Positions 7,241 through 14,356 are shown, counted from the first letter of the stretch. The stretch is 17,325 nt of DNA from an uncultured Clostridia bacterium (GCA_946404295.1 CAMJDE010000009.1:1-17325); one strand, 5' to 3'. The notes: generated from the letters alone by a model not told the origin. Made by a program: numbers and translations.

Positions 7241-8272
7241 ATGATGAACATGAACTTCAAACGCAAACTGCCGATCCCGATGGAGACGAAGGAGATGTAC
7301 CCCGTCACGCGGGAAATGGAAGAGGCCGTCGAGCGCTGCCTTACCGAACTGAAAGCGATCTTTTCGGGCAAGAGCGACAAAATGGCGCTGATCATCGGCC
7401 CCTGCTCCGCCGACAACGAGGACAGCGTGATCGACTATATCACCCGGCTGATCCCCGTGCAGGAGAAGGTGAGGGACAAGATCCTGATCGTCCCGCGCAT
7501 CTACACCAACAAGCCCCGCACGACGGGCGACGGCTACAAGGGTCTGGTGCATCAGCCCAACCCGACGGGCGAGCCCGACCTCTTCAAGGGGATCATCGCG
7601 ACGCGCGAACTGCATATGCGTGCCGTGAAGGAGACGGGATTTGCCTGCGCCGACGAGATGCTCTACCCCGAAAACCACAAGTATCTCGACGACCTGCTCG
7701 GCTACGTCGCGGTCGGCGCGCGGAGCGTCGAGGATCAGCAGCACCGTCTGACCGCCAGCGCGATCGAGTGCCCCGTCGGAATGAAGAATCCGACCAGCGG
7801 CGACCTCTCGGTCATGATGAACGCCATCCTCGCCGCCCAGCATCAGCACGACTTCATCTACCGCGGCTGGGAGGGGCGCTCGGGCGGCAACCCCTACGCC
7901 CACGCGATCCTGCGCGGCTACGTCGACAACACCGGAGCGAGTTTCCCGAACTACCACTACGAGACGCTCGTCCACCTCGCCGACCTCTTCGCGAAGCGCG
8001 AGGTGCGGAACCCCGCCGTCATCGTCGACTGCAACCACGCCAACAGCGGCAAAAACCCGTTTGAACAGCCCCGGATCATGAAAGAGGTGCTCCACTCCTG
8101 CCGCCTCAACCCCGAACTGCGGCGGCTGGTCAAGGGCTTTATGGTCGAGAGCTACATCGAGGACGGCAACCAACCCCTCGACGGCGGCGTCTACGGCAAA
8201 AGCATCACCGACGCCTGCCTCGGTTGGGAGAAATCCGAGCGCCTGATCCTCGATATGGCGGACGCGCTGTAA
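7241..8272 (+). CDS. aroF: 3-deoxy-7-phosphoheptulonate (DAHP) synthase, AroF/G/H type
   Basis: Condenses PEP with erythrose-4-phosphate, the entry step of the shikimate pathway. It belongs to the type I alpha family of E. coli AroF/AroG/AroH. Motifs include IIGPCSADN with metal ligand Cys55, VPRIYTNKPRTTGDGYKGL, YRGWEGRSGGNPYAHAILRG, VDCNHANSGKN (metal ligand His), ESYIEDGNQ (Glu) and YGKSITDACLGW (Asp). I chose ATG 7241 (343 aa) because AGAGGA lies nine bases upstream; an in-frame ATG at 7217, overlapping the tyrA stop, has no ribosome binding site. No regulatory domain is fused. Which of the AroF/G/H feedback types it matches cannot be read directly; the symbol is only a family label. As the last gene it receives the full effect of the upstream attenuator. 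Confidence 0.93.
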   Translation: MMNMNFKRKLPIPMETKEMYPVTREMEEAVERCLTELKAIFSGKSDKMALIIGPCSADNEDSVIDYITRLIPVQEKVRDKILIVPRIYTNKPRTTGDGYKGLVHQPNPTGEPDLFKGIIATRELHMRAVKETGFACADEMLYPENHKYLDDLLGYVAVGARSVEDQQHRLTASAIECPVGMKNPTSGDLSVMMNAILAAQHQHDFIYRGWEGRSGGNPYAHAILRGYVDNTGASFPNYHYETLVHLADLFAKREVRNPAVIVDCNHANSGKNPFEQPRIMKEVLHSCRLNPELRRLVKGFMVESYIEDGNQPLDGGVYGKSITDACLGWEKSERLILDMADAL

Positions 8273-8306
8273 AAAGGATTCTCGCGGTCGACCGCAGCGG
8301 ACGATA

Positions 8307-8347
8307 GAACGCCCTCCGCGTTTTGCGGAGGGCGTTCCGATATTTTT
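8307..8347 (+). terminator. Intrinsic terminator of the aromatic operon
   Basis: A 13-bp perfect stem (GAACGCCCTCCGC 8307-8319 with its complement 8325-8337) encloses a five-base loop. It is followed after a few bases by a short T run (TATTTTT, ending at 8347). It lies 34 bases past the DAHP synthase stop. Confidence 0.85.
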
Positions 8348-8374
8348 CTCGGGTTCATACGGCTGCGCCGAAAT

Positions 8375-8405
8375 GAAAGCGTCCGTTCGACGAACGGACG
8401 CTTTC
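8375..8405 (-). terminator. Hairpin at the end of the Dlt-like operon, probable terminator
   Basis: A perfect 14-bp stem (8375-8388 with 8392-8405) and a three-base loop begin one base beyond the stop of the minus-strand SGNH gene. Read on the minus strand, only CATTTC follows, so the T tract is weak. Read on the plus strand, TTCATT follows. It could work in both directions between the two convergent operons, as a terminator or RNA 3'-end stabiliser. Confidence 0.6.
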
Positions 8406-8406
8406 T

Positions 8407-9369
8407 TCATTCGATCGGTTTGTCGGCTTCGATCATCGCGTGGAAAAGTGCGACTTCCCGGTTCCACGCCTCGCACGACGGATCGGTCCGGCGATCGGGG
8501 AGCGACGCGTTCTCGGAGAGGTATTTTCCGAGAAAGGCGGTCGCTTTCTTCGCACCGAAGTAGTTCAGGTGGTCGCCGTGATCGCGGGTGTCGGTCTTCC
8601 AGTCGATCGGCACCTCGTCGGAGAGGAGGTTCATATCGACGAAGGCAACGCCGACCTCCTCCGCGAGCGCGGCAAGACGCTCGTGCCGTCCCTCGCTCCA
8701 GTTGAGTGCGCTCGGCGCGGAAACGAGGATCAGGCGAGCGCCGTTTTCGTCGCAAAGTTCCTTGATCCACTCGACGTAATAACGGTTCTGGCTCGCGATC
8801 CGCACGGACTCCTTGTCCTTCGCCTTCCCCGTTTCGTAGACGGCGGCGACTTCGGTCGAAAAACGGTAGCCCTTCAAATCGCAGGCGCTCTCGTCGTCGG
8901 TCACTCCCCCGTTCCCGCCGATCTCCTTCCACTTGTTGTGATTGGTGAAGACCGAAAAAATCCCGCCGAGTTCGCGAAGCATCACGTTCGACGTCGACAC
9001 CTTGCGGAAGATCGCGTTGGTTTCCAGAATCACGACCTTCGGCGATTGCGCGGAAAACACGCGGTCGAGGATCTCTTCGGTATCCGAAAGCAACTGCCCC
9101 GACGTCGCGCAGCAGTAGGACGTGACGCCGTACTCCTCAAAGAGCAGAAGCGGGATCAGCGAACTGTAGGTCTCGCTGTCCCCGACCATCAGCACGTCGA
9201 CGGTGTTTTCGGGTTCGTCGTACACACCGCGAATCGAGGGGTCGAGCGCTCCCTTCGACCGATCGCTCTCCTCCGAGAAAACGAGGAGCGAGAGCAAAAG
9301 GATCAATCCGATGAGCAGGGCGACGAAACCGAGCGAGAAAGCGAGTTTTTTCACCGTTTCTTTTTTCAT
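8407..9369 (-). CDS. Membrane-anchored SGNH-family protein (DltD/AlgJ-like role)
   Basis: This 320-residue protein has a lysine-rich N-terminus and one hydrophobic segment at about 10-31, which should leave the rest outside the membrane. The extracellular part has SGNH blocks: LMVGDSETYS with nucleophile candidate Ser65, CCATSGQ, ILETNAI (Asn118), and DHGDHLNYFGA with His267 and a nearby Asp (263 or 266). Proteins of this kind work beside an MBOAT in DltB/DltD, AlgI/AlgJ and PatA/PatB pairs, moving an acyl group onto a surface polymer. I infer the same here: the final transfer step, or removal of the acyl group, outside the cell. The start ATG 9369 has GAGGGGGTG upstream, overlapping the MBOAT stop, so translation is probably coupled. 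It is the last gene of the operon. True orthology to DltD is not established. Confidence 0.75.
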   Translation of the reverse strand: MKKETVKKLAFSLGFVALLIGLILLLSLLVFSEESDRSKGALDPSIRGVYDEPENTVDVLMVGDSETYSSLIPLLLFEEYGVTSYCCATSGQLLSDTEEILDRVFSAQSPKVVILETNAIFRKVSTSNVMLRELGGIFSVFTNHNKWKEIGGNGGVTDDESACDLKGYRFSTEVAAVYETGKAKDKESVRIASQNRYYVEWIKELCDENGARLILVSAPSALNWSEGRHERLAALAEEVGVAFVDMNLLSDEVPIDWKTDTRDHGDHLNYFGAKKATAFLGKYLSENASLPDRRTDPSCEAWNREVALFHAMIEADKPIE

Positions 9370-9381
9370 TCCGTCACCCCC

Positions 9382-10974
9382 TCAAAACTGTGCGTAGAGC
9401 GGATCGACCGGCGCGTAGCCGAAGCCGTAAGCGCCGAAAACCAGAACGAACAGGATCAGGGCGTACCAGATCGTCCAGCGGATCGCGACGTGCCGCCGCC
9501 CGATCAGGTCGCGCACCGAGCCGCGCGTCTCCTGCCATACGCTGACGGCGAAAACGATCGCGACGGTGACGAATACGATCGCAAGATCGTGGAGATCAAG
9601 CCCGCACTTCTCAAAGAACGCCCGGTTGAAAGAAGAGACGGAGAACTCCGTCACCATCTTCCCGAACATTTCGAGTCCGCTCAACAGTCCGTTGGCGCGG
9701 AAGAACAGTTCCCCGATCACGACGAGGACCGTCGTGCGAATCATCTGCAGAAGCCGATAGGGGAAGCATTCGGGGTTGACGTGCAGTTTCCGGTTGATCC
9801 ATCGGACGGGCGGCGCGATCAGGTTGCCGAGCAGGATCAGGACGAAGTGATACATCCCGAAGAAGATGAAGTTCCAGTCGGAGCCGTGCCAGAGCCCGTT
9901 TGAAAGCCAGACGCAGAAAAGCGCGACGCTCCCGGCAAGCAGCGGACCGTAATGGTTGCCGATCTTTTTGCGCGCCGAGGAGGTCAGTTTTTTCATCTTG
10001 TCGGACGCCGTCACGGGATAGAACAAGTAATCGCGGAACCACGCGCCGAGCGTGATGTGCCAGCGTTTCCAGAACTCGGAGATCGTGCGCGAAAAGAAGG
10101 GACGCTCGAAGTTCTCGGGCATCGGCACGCCGAAGATTTCGGCGATGCCGATCACGGCGTCCATTGAACCCGAAAAATCCATGTAGAGTTGTACGGTGTA
10201 GAGAACGGCGCCGAGCGCGATCACCCCGCCGTCGCAGTTCCCGTAATCGTTGAAAACGAGAACGACGAAGGAGTTCAGCCGATCCGCGACGACCAGTTTC
10301 TTCATCATACCGAAGAGGAATCGCTGCGCCCCCCGCGTCAGGTTGCGGTACTCGATCTGCTTACAGTCCCAGAGCCGTTCCGCCGTCTGCCCGTACCGGC
10401 AGATCGGCCCCTCGACGATCGAGGGAAAGAAGGCGAGAAAGAGCGCCAACCGCCCGAGATTCCCGTCGGCTTTCACGACGCCGTGATAGACGTCGAGAAC
10501 GTACGAGAGCGCCTGCAGCGAGAAGAAACTGATCCCGATCGGCATCAGGTGCTTCGGGACCCGCACCGAGATCGGCGCGTGAAAAGCCGAAAACACCCGG
10601 TTGACGTTCACGGCAAAAAAGCCCGAGTATTTGACGACGAGAAGGACCCCGACGTGCAGGATCACCGCCAGCCAAACGATCGCGAGCTGTTTTTTTCGGT
10701 ATTTCTTTTTGAGGGTTTTGCGCGCCTCTTTGTCAAGTTCCGCCGTCGCCGCCTTCTGCTCGGTCTGCACGCGGTCGAGCCAGATCCCGAAATAATGGAC
10801 CGTCAGCGTCGACGCGAGCAGATACGCGATCAGAGCGCCGCTGACAAACCAATAAAACAGGTAACTTGCGGCAAGGAGCCAGTATTTCTTTCCCCCCTTC
10901 GGGATCAGGGCGTAGCCGAGTACCGCGAGCGGGAGAAACAGGATGAAAAACTCGGGGGCGAAAAACGAGGTCAT
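9382..10974 (-). CDS. MBOAT-family membrane O-acyltransferase (AlgI-like)
   Basis: A polytopic membrane protein of 530 residues. The N-terminus FFAPEFFILFLPLAVLGYALIP is cited here only as residues 4-25, the typical AlgI-type opening. The conserved MBOAT core is present: MDFSGSMDAVIGIAEIFG, then FWKRWHITLGAWFRDYLFYP with His306, then WLSNGLWHGSDW with invariant catalytic His363. The C-terminal YAQF resembles the AlgI family ending. The length fits AlgI/PatA (about 470-530) better than DltB (about 400). It should accept an acyl group from the cytosolic carrier and pass it across the membrane. I chose ATG 10974 because it matches the family start and has GGGAAGG upstream. The frame is open to TTG 11028 and ATG 11016 (better placed after GGAGG), which would add 14-18 residues. 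Confidence 0.88.
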   Translation of the reverse strand: MTSFFAPEFFILFLPLAVLGYALIPKGGKKYWLLAASYLFYWFVSGALIAYLLASTLTVHYFGIWLDRVQTEQKAATAELDKEARKTLKKKYRKKQLAIVWLAVILHVGVLLVVKYSGFFAVNVNRVFSAFHAPISVRVPKHLMPIGISFFSLQALSYVLDVYHGVVKADGNLGRLALFLAFFPSIVEGPICRYGQTAERLWDCKQIEYRNLTRGAQRFLFGMMKKLVVADRLNSFVVLVFNDYGNCDGGVIALGAVLYTVQLYMDFSGSMDAVIGIAEIFGVPMPENFERPFFSRTISEFWKRWHITLGAWFRDYLFYPVTASDKMKKLTSSARKKIGNHYGPLLAGSVALFCVWLSNGLWHGSDWNFIFFGMYHFVLILLGNLIAPPVRWINRKLHVNPECFPYRLLQMIRTTVLVVIGELFFRANGLLSGLEMFGKMVTEFSVSSFNRAFFEKCGLDLHDLAIVFVTVAIVFAVSVWQETRGSVRDLIGRRHVAIRWTIWYALILFVLVFGAYGFGYAPVDPLYAQF

Positions 10975-11024
10975 CGCGGCGCCCTTCCCCGCCCCGAGAA
11001 GACTTGCAAGCGACATCTGCGGGA

Positions 11025-11252
11025 TCAATCCTCCCGCAGCCGTTCGATCATCGCCATCATCCGCTTGGCGGAATTGAAGTTGTCGGGGATGATCTCGACC
11101 GCCGGGATCGTGACGTCAAAGGCGTCCTCCAGTTCCGCGATCAGCGAGATGATGAGCAGGGAATCGAGGTAATGCCCGTCGATCAGATCCTCGCAGTTCT
11201 CGTAATCGACGCCCGGGTTCAGATCCTCCAGGATCTCAAGCAGTTGTTCCAT
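11025..11252 (-). CDS. Acyl/aminoacyl carrier protein (DltC-like)
   Basis: A 75-residue acidic, helical protein with the phosphopantetheine site HYLDSLLIISL, in which Ser31 is the attachment residue. Size and composition match stand-alone carriers such as DltC. It should be converted to the holo form by a phosphopantetheinyl transferase encoded elsewhere, loaded by the adenylating ligase of the operon, and presented to the MBOAT. It lies between the decarboxylase (15-base gap) and the MBOAT. The start ATG 11252 has AAAGGA upstream. The fold and site are clear; which acyl group it carries is not. Confidence 0.9.
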   Translation of the reverse strand: MEQLLEILEDLNPGVDYENCEDLIDGHYLDSLLIISLIAELEDAFDVTIPAVEIIPDNFNSAKRMMAMIERLRED

Positions 11253-11267
11253 CGTTTTTATCCTTTC

Positions 11268-12446
11268 TCAAAGGTCGTAATTCGGCGTGTTGAGTTGCAG
11301 GGTTTCAAAAGGTTTCCGGACGCAGACCGCCGTCCCGTCCTCCCGGATCAGATAGACCGCCGGGACGTCGCGGGAGAGAAACAGCGCGATCCCCTCGGTC
11401 ATACAGTAGGCGCCGGCGTTCTCAAAGCAGAGAACGTCCCCGATCCGGACGTCGGGCAGCGGCAGCTGTTTGACGATGATGTCGTTCATCGAGCAGAGCG
11501 AGCCGCAGACCGTCCGTTTCGTCCCCTCGGGTTCGCCATCTTTCCCGACGACCGAGACGCGCGGGCGCTTCATCGCCATCGCCTGTCCGAAATAGACGAG
11601 ATGGTGCATTCCCCCGTCGACGAGGACGTAATCGGTCTCCTTATTTTTTTTGATATCGACGATATGCGTATAGTACTTCCCGCAGGAGGCGGCGACGCTC
11701 CGCCCGAGTTCCAGCGTGATCTTCTTCCGATACCGCATCCCGCCGACGATCCGGGAGAACTCCGCGAGGTATTCCTCCTCGTCAAAGTCTTCGCCCTCGA
11801 AATACGAGACCGGAAAGCCGGGGCCGTATTCGAGGACCTCCGGCGCAAAGCCGCACTCCTCTTCCAGCCGGGCAAGAAAAGCGTCGAGCGCGCCGATCTC
11901 GCGAGCGATCTTTTTGACCGAGAATTTCTGCGTTCCCGAAAAGAACTGGATCCCGACGACCCGGACGAGCGGCGTCTTTTCCGAGGAGGAAACGATCTCG
12001 TCGATCTCGTCTTCGTTGATCCCGAACTGACTGTCGTTGGTCAGCCGCAGAAGCACGCGGATCTGTCTCCCGTACTTTTCGGCAAGGTCGCAGAACAGCC
12101 GGTACTGCGTCGTCGACTCAACGGTCAGCACGCCGCGAAAATCCGCGTCCGCGATCAACCCTTCGATAAACGACGGCGTCTTGTAAACGCCCGAAATGAC
12201 CGTCTTTTCGCTCTTGATCCCGAGCGCGCGGCAGACCGCCGCTTCGCCCGGCGAACAGATCTCGAAGGCGTCGACCCGATCGGCGATCTCCCCCGCGATA
12301 AACGGGTTCGCCTTCACGGCGTAACAGAGCGAGCAGTTCTCGGGCAGGCGCGAACGCAGATACGCGACGCGCCGGGAAAGAACGCGGACGTCGAAGGTAT
12401 AGAACGCGGTCGGACAATCGGCGGGCAGACGGTCAGGATTTGCCAT
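11268..12446 (-). CDS. Fold-type III PLP-dependent decarboxylase (BtrK/LysA-like)
   Basis: The 392-residue protein has the alanine racemase-like barrel and beta domain of LysA/ornithine decarboxylases. Seen: FYTFDV, the PLP-binding Lys45 in CYAVKANPF, SPGEAAVC (65-72), GPGFPVSY (208-215), ELGRSVAASCGKYYTHIVDIK, VDGGMHH, GSLCSMND with the catalytic-type Cys318, and FENAGAYCMTEG with Tyr347. Two features set it apart from true diaminopimelate decarboxylase. The HxHxGSQ segment reads QFFSGTQ (167-173), and the Glu of the CESxD motif is Ser319. These resemble decarboxylases of biosynthetic clusters such as BtrK, which decarboxylates a glutamyl group attached to a carrier protein. The gene overlaps the ligase gene by 14 bases. 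A housekeeping lysA role is possible but unlikely in this context. Racemase activity is another possibility for the fold. Confidence 0.85.
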   Translation of the reverse strand: MANPDRLPADCPTAFYTFDVRVLSRRVAYLRSRLPENCSLCYAVKANPFIAGEIADRVDAFEICSPGEAAVCRALGIKSEKTVISGVYKTPSFIEGLIADADFRGVLTVESTTQYRLFCDLAEKYGRQIRVLLRLTNDSQFGINEDEIDEIVSSSEKTPLVRVVGIQFFSGTQKFSVKKIAREIGALDAFLARLEEECGFAPEVLEYGPGFPVSYFEGEDFDEEEYLAEFSRIVGGMRYRKKITLELGRSVAASCGKYYTHIVDIKKNKETDYVLVDGGMHHLVYFGQAMAMKRPRVSVVGKDGEPEGTKRTVCGSLCSMNDIIVKQLPLPDVRIGDVLCFENAGAYCMTEGIALFLSRDVPAVYLIREDGTAVCVRKPFETLQLNTPNYDL

Positions 12447-13959
12447 CGTTTGCCTTCCTTTCCGCCGCCAGAACGGCGGCTTTCCGGTCGATTTTTCCGT
12501 TTTTCGTCATCGGCATCTCGTCAAGCCGCCGGAGAAATCCCGGCACCATAAAGGGCGGCAGCGTCGCCGTCAGACGGGCGTGAAGTTCGGCTTTTTCAAC
12601 CGATCCGACGTAGTAGCCCTTCAGCCGATCGTTCTCAAAAACGCAGAAACAGCGATCCACCCCTTCGATCCCGGCGATGGCGTGCTCGATCTCCTCGAGT
12701 TCGATCCGGTGTCCCTGATACTTGATCTGATTGTCGCTCCTGCCGCAGAAAAAGAGGTCTCCGTTCCCGTCGTAGCGACCGAGATCCCCCGTCACGTAGA
12801 TCCGCTCGGGATAGGCGGTGTTCAGGGGATTCTGAATAAAACTCGCGGAGGTCTTCTCGTCGAGCCGGTAATACCCGAGCGCCAGCGCCGTTCCCCGAAC
12901 GACGATCCGTCCGATCACGCCGGGTTCCGTGATCTTTCGGTCCCCGTCGTCCAAAAGAAAGACGTCCTCGTTCGGAAAACTCTTGCCGATCGGAATGCCG
13001 CCCGAGTAGTCGCGCCCCCGCTCCAGAATATGATAGGTGCAGTTGCAGGTGATCTCGGTCGGACCGTAGAGGTTGACGAATGTCGCGTCGGGCAGACGCG
13101 CCATCCACGCCGCAAGGTGCTTATAGGGCATCACCTCGCCGCTGAACAGGACGCGCCGCACGCTCGTCGGCGTTTTGTAATCAAGCCCGTGAAAGGTCGT
13201 GACGAGGCAGAGCGCCGAGACCGCCCAGGTCAGCGTGGTGACCTCGTTCTCGCACAGATAGTCGAGCAGGCGCGTCGGCGCCGAAAAGAACTTGCGCGGC
13301 ACGACGACGAGCGTCGCTCCGGTCTTCAGGGCGGAATAAATATCCTTCACCGACACGTCGAAATCGAACGGCGCCTGATTGGCGATGACGTCGTCCGCTC
13401 CAATCCCGAAAAGCGGGACGAACTGACCGATAAAATCGATTACGCTCTTGTGCGAGACGACGATCCCTTTCGGCACCCCGGTCGAGCCCGACGTAAAGTT
13501 GATATACAGCGGATCGGCGTCGATCATACCGGCGCGCACCCGCGAAAGCGCTTCCGCGTCTTCCCCGCCGTCGATCAACTCTTCCGCCGCGAGAACCGTC
13601 TTGCCCGGAAAAAGCGTCCGCGCTTTTTCAACTTGCGCCGCGGTCGTCAGGACGACGTCGGGCGAGAGAACGTCGACGATCTGCCCGAGCCGACCGTCGG
13701 GCAGTTCGGGGTTGAGCATACAATAACAGCCCCCCGCGCAAACCGTCCCGAAAAAGGAACAGAGCGCGAGAACCCCTTTTTCCATATATACGCCGACGGG
13801 TCTCAGCCGAACGCCGTATCCGATCAGCGCCGTGCCGATCGCGCGCGCGGAGCGGCGAAGATTGGCGTAGGTAATCCGCTCTTCCTCTTCTTTCACGGCG
13901 ATCTTATCGGCGTATCGGGCGGCGGTTTGATCCAAGTAATCAAGGACGGTCAGAGTCAT
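12433..13959 (-). CDS. Adenylate-forming amino acid ligase (DltA-like)
   Basis: Activates an amino acid with ATP and loads it onto a carrier protein. The 508-residue length is that of DltA and stand-alone NRPS adenylation domains. Core motifs: INFTSGSTGVPKG (A3, 153-165), PFDFDVSVKDIY (A4) with Asp201 in the position that contacts the substrate amino group, NLYGPTE (A5), YVTGDLG (A7), GHRIELEEIE (A8), and NGKIDRK with catalytic Lys489 (A10). Cys251 in WAVSALCLV aligns with the DltA pocket cysteine linked to D-alanine preference. The start is ATG 13959; upstream GTG 14076 lies before the promoter. The nearest ribosome binding site, AAAGGA (13976-13981), is 16 bases away, unusually far. It is the first gene of the operon. 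The family call is solid; the substrate is not known. Confidence 0.88.
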   Translation of the reverse strand: MTLTVLDYLDQTAARYADKIAVKEEEERITYANLRRSARAIGTALIGYGVRLRPVGVYMEKGVLALCSFFGTVCAGGCYCMLNPELPDGRLGQIVDVLSPDVVLTTAAQVEKARTLFPGKTVLAAEELIDGGEDAEALSRVRAGMIDADPLYINFTSGSTGVPKGIVVSHKSVIDFIGQFVPLFGIGADDVIANQAPFDFDVSVKDIYSALKTGATLVVVPRKFFSAPTRLLDYLCENEVTTLTWAVSALCLVTTFHGLDYKTPTSVRRVLFSGEVMPYKHLAAWMARLPDATFVNLYGPTEITCNCTYHILERGRDYSGGIPIGKSFPNEDVFLLDDGDRKITEPGVIGRIVVRGTALALGYYRLDEKTSASFIQNPLNTAYPERIYVTGDLGRYDGNGDLFFCGRSDNQIKYQGHRIELEEIEHAIAGIEGVDRCFCVFENDRLKGYYVGSVEKAELHARLTATLPPFMVPGFLRRLDEMPMTKNGKIDRKAAVLAAERKANDGKS

Positions 13960-14024
13960 TTTGGTTTTTCGTGATTCCTTTCGGCTCGGTATTAACGATT
14001 TCCCGAAACGACGGGCCTTTTCAA

Positions 14025-14053
14025 ATTGTATCACATTTCGACGCGAAAAACAA
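14025..14053 (-). promoter_or_regulatory. Promoter of the Dlt-like operon
   Basis: On the minus strand, -35 TTGTTT (14048-14053) is followed after 17 bp by -10 TACAAT (14025-14030), preceded by TGA as an extended -10. Transcription would start near 14018, leaving a leader of about 60 nt before the ligase gene. No terminator-like hairpin is seen in that leader. Confidence 0.75.
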
Positions 14054-14176
14054 TAGAACTGTGGAAATATTGTCACGATAGCGAATAGATACCTTTTCGC
14101 CCCCGCGCGCGAGGGCGCCCTCCCCGGTCGGAAAAACGGCGGCGGAAGGCGGGCGTTTTTTCAATTTCTCCCTCTC

Positions 14177-14205
14177 TTGCTTTTTCTTTCGAAGCGGTGT
14201 ATAAT
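14177..14205 (+). promoter_or_regulatory. Second, upstream candidate promoter for argCJB
   Basis: TTGCTT (14177-14182), a 17-bp spacer and TATAAT (14200-14205) form a good sigmaA-type promoter pointing towards argC. Its start near 14212 would give a leader of about 145 nt that runs through the downstream promoter and the ATTCA elements. It might instead drive a small RNA. Confidence 0.55.
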
Positions 14206-14222
14206 GGGAACGGCGGCGGAAT

Positions 14223-14333
14223 ATTCATTTTTCGGGCGTTTCATTCGCTTTTATTCAAGAAATATTCATTTAACGCAAAAATATTTTCTTAAAATATCTT
14301 GACATTTCTATTTTGGGGTTGTATAATTATTCA
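14223..14333 (+). promoter_or_regulatory. Possible ArgR operator half-sites
   Basis: ATTCA occurs at 14223-14227, 14253-14257, 14264-14268 and 14329-14333, the last overlapping the expected start of transcription. The ten-base repeat ATATTCATTT occurs at 14221-14230 and 14262-14271. ATTCA is the half-site of ArgR/AhrC boxes (TGAAT-N-ATTCA), but the opposite TGAAT arms are not well formed, so this is only a candidate. The AT-rich background makes chance matches likely. Confidence 0.35.
14299..14327 (+). promoter_or_regulatory. Main promoter of argCJB
   Basis: A perfect TTGACA (14299-14304), 17-bp spacer and perfect TATAAT (14322-14327). Transcription would start near 14334, only about 23 nt before the argC ATG, leaving no room for an attenuator in this transcript. 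Regulation is therefore more likely to be by a repressor at the promoter. Confidence 0.9.
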
Positions 14334-14356
14334 TATCTTTTGAAAAGGTGACGAAA

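Larger units (their letters stand above)
13960..14356. other. Divergent intergenic region between the Dlt-like and arginine operons
   Basis: This 397-bp gap holds the minus-strand promoter of the Dlt-like operon and two plus-strand promoters. About 14100-14160 is GC-rich, with a 12-bp palindrome GAGGGCGCCCTC (14111-14122) and a run of six T (14156-14161). About 14221-14340 is AT-rich and carries several ATTCA elements. I see no convincing coding frame and no T-box or riboswitch sequence. Confidence 0.7.

Noticed and set aside
7205..8932. 575-residue minus-strand open frame spanning DAHP synthase, both terminators and part of the SGNH gene
   Set aside because: It crosses two operon ends and overlaps proteins with conserved motifs; no domain recognised.
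8440..9903. 487-residue plus-strand open frame opposite the SGNH and MBOAT genes
   Set aside because: The opposite strand has well-supported family motifs, while this frame has none and is rich in Arg, Asp and Glu, as expected for antisense of GC-rich genes.
11004..12551. 515-residue plus-strand open frame opposite the carrier and decarboxylase genes
   Set aside because: Shadow of the real minus-strand genes, which have PLP and phosphopantetheine motifs.
13960..14076. N-terminal extension of the ligase from GTG 14076
   Set aside because: The extension would lie upstream of the -10/-35 elements at 14025-14053 and does not match the ligase family start.
14098..14161. Possible terminator or attenuator: palindrome GAGGGCGCCCTC plus a T run in the divergent region
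   Set aside because: The palindrome is not adjacent to the T run, only a weak long-range stem can be drawn, and there is no upstream plus-strand gene to terminate.
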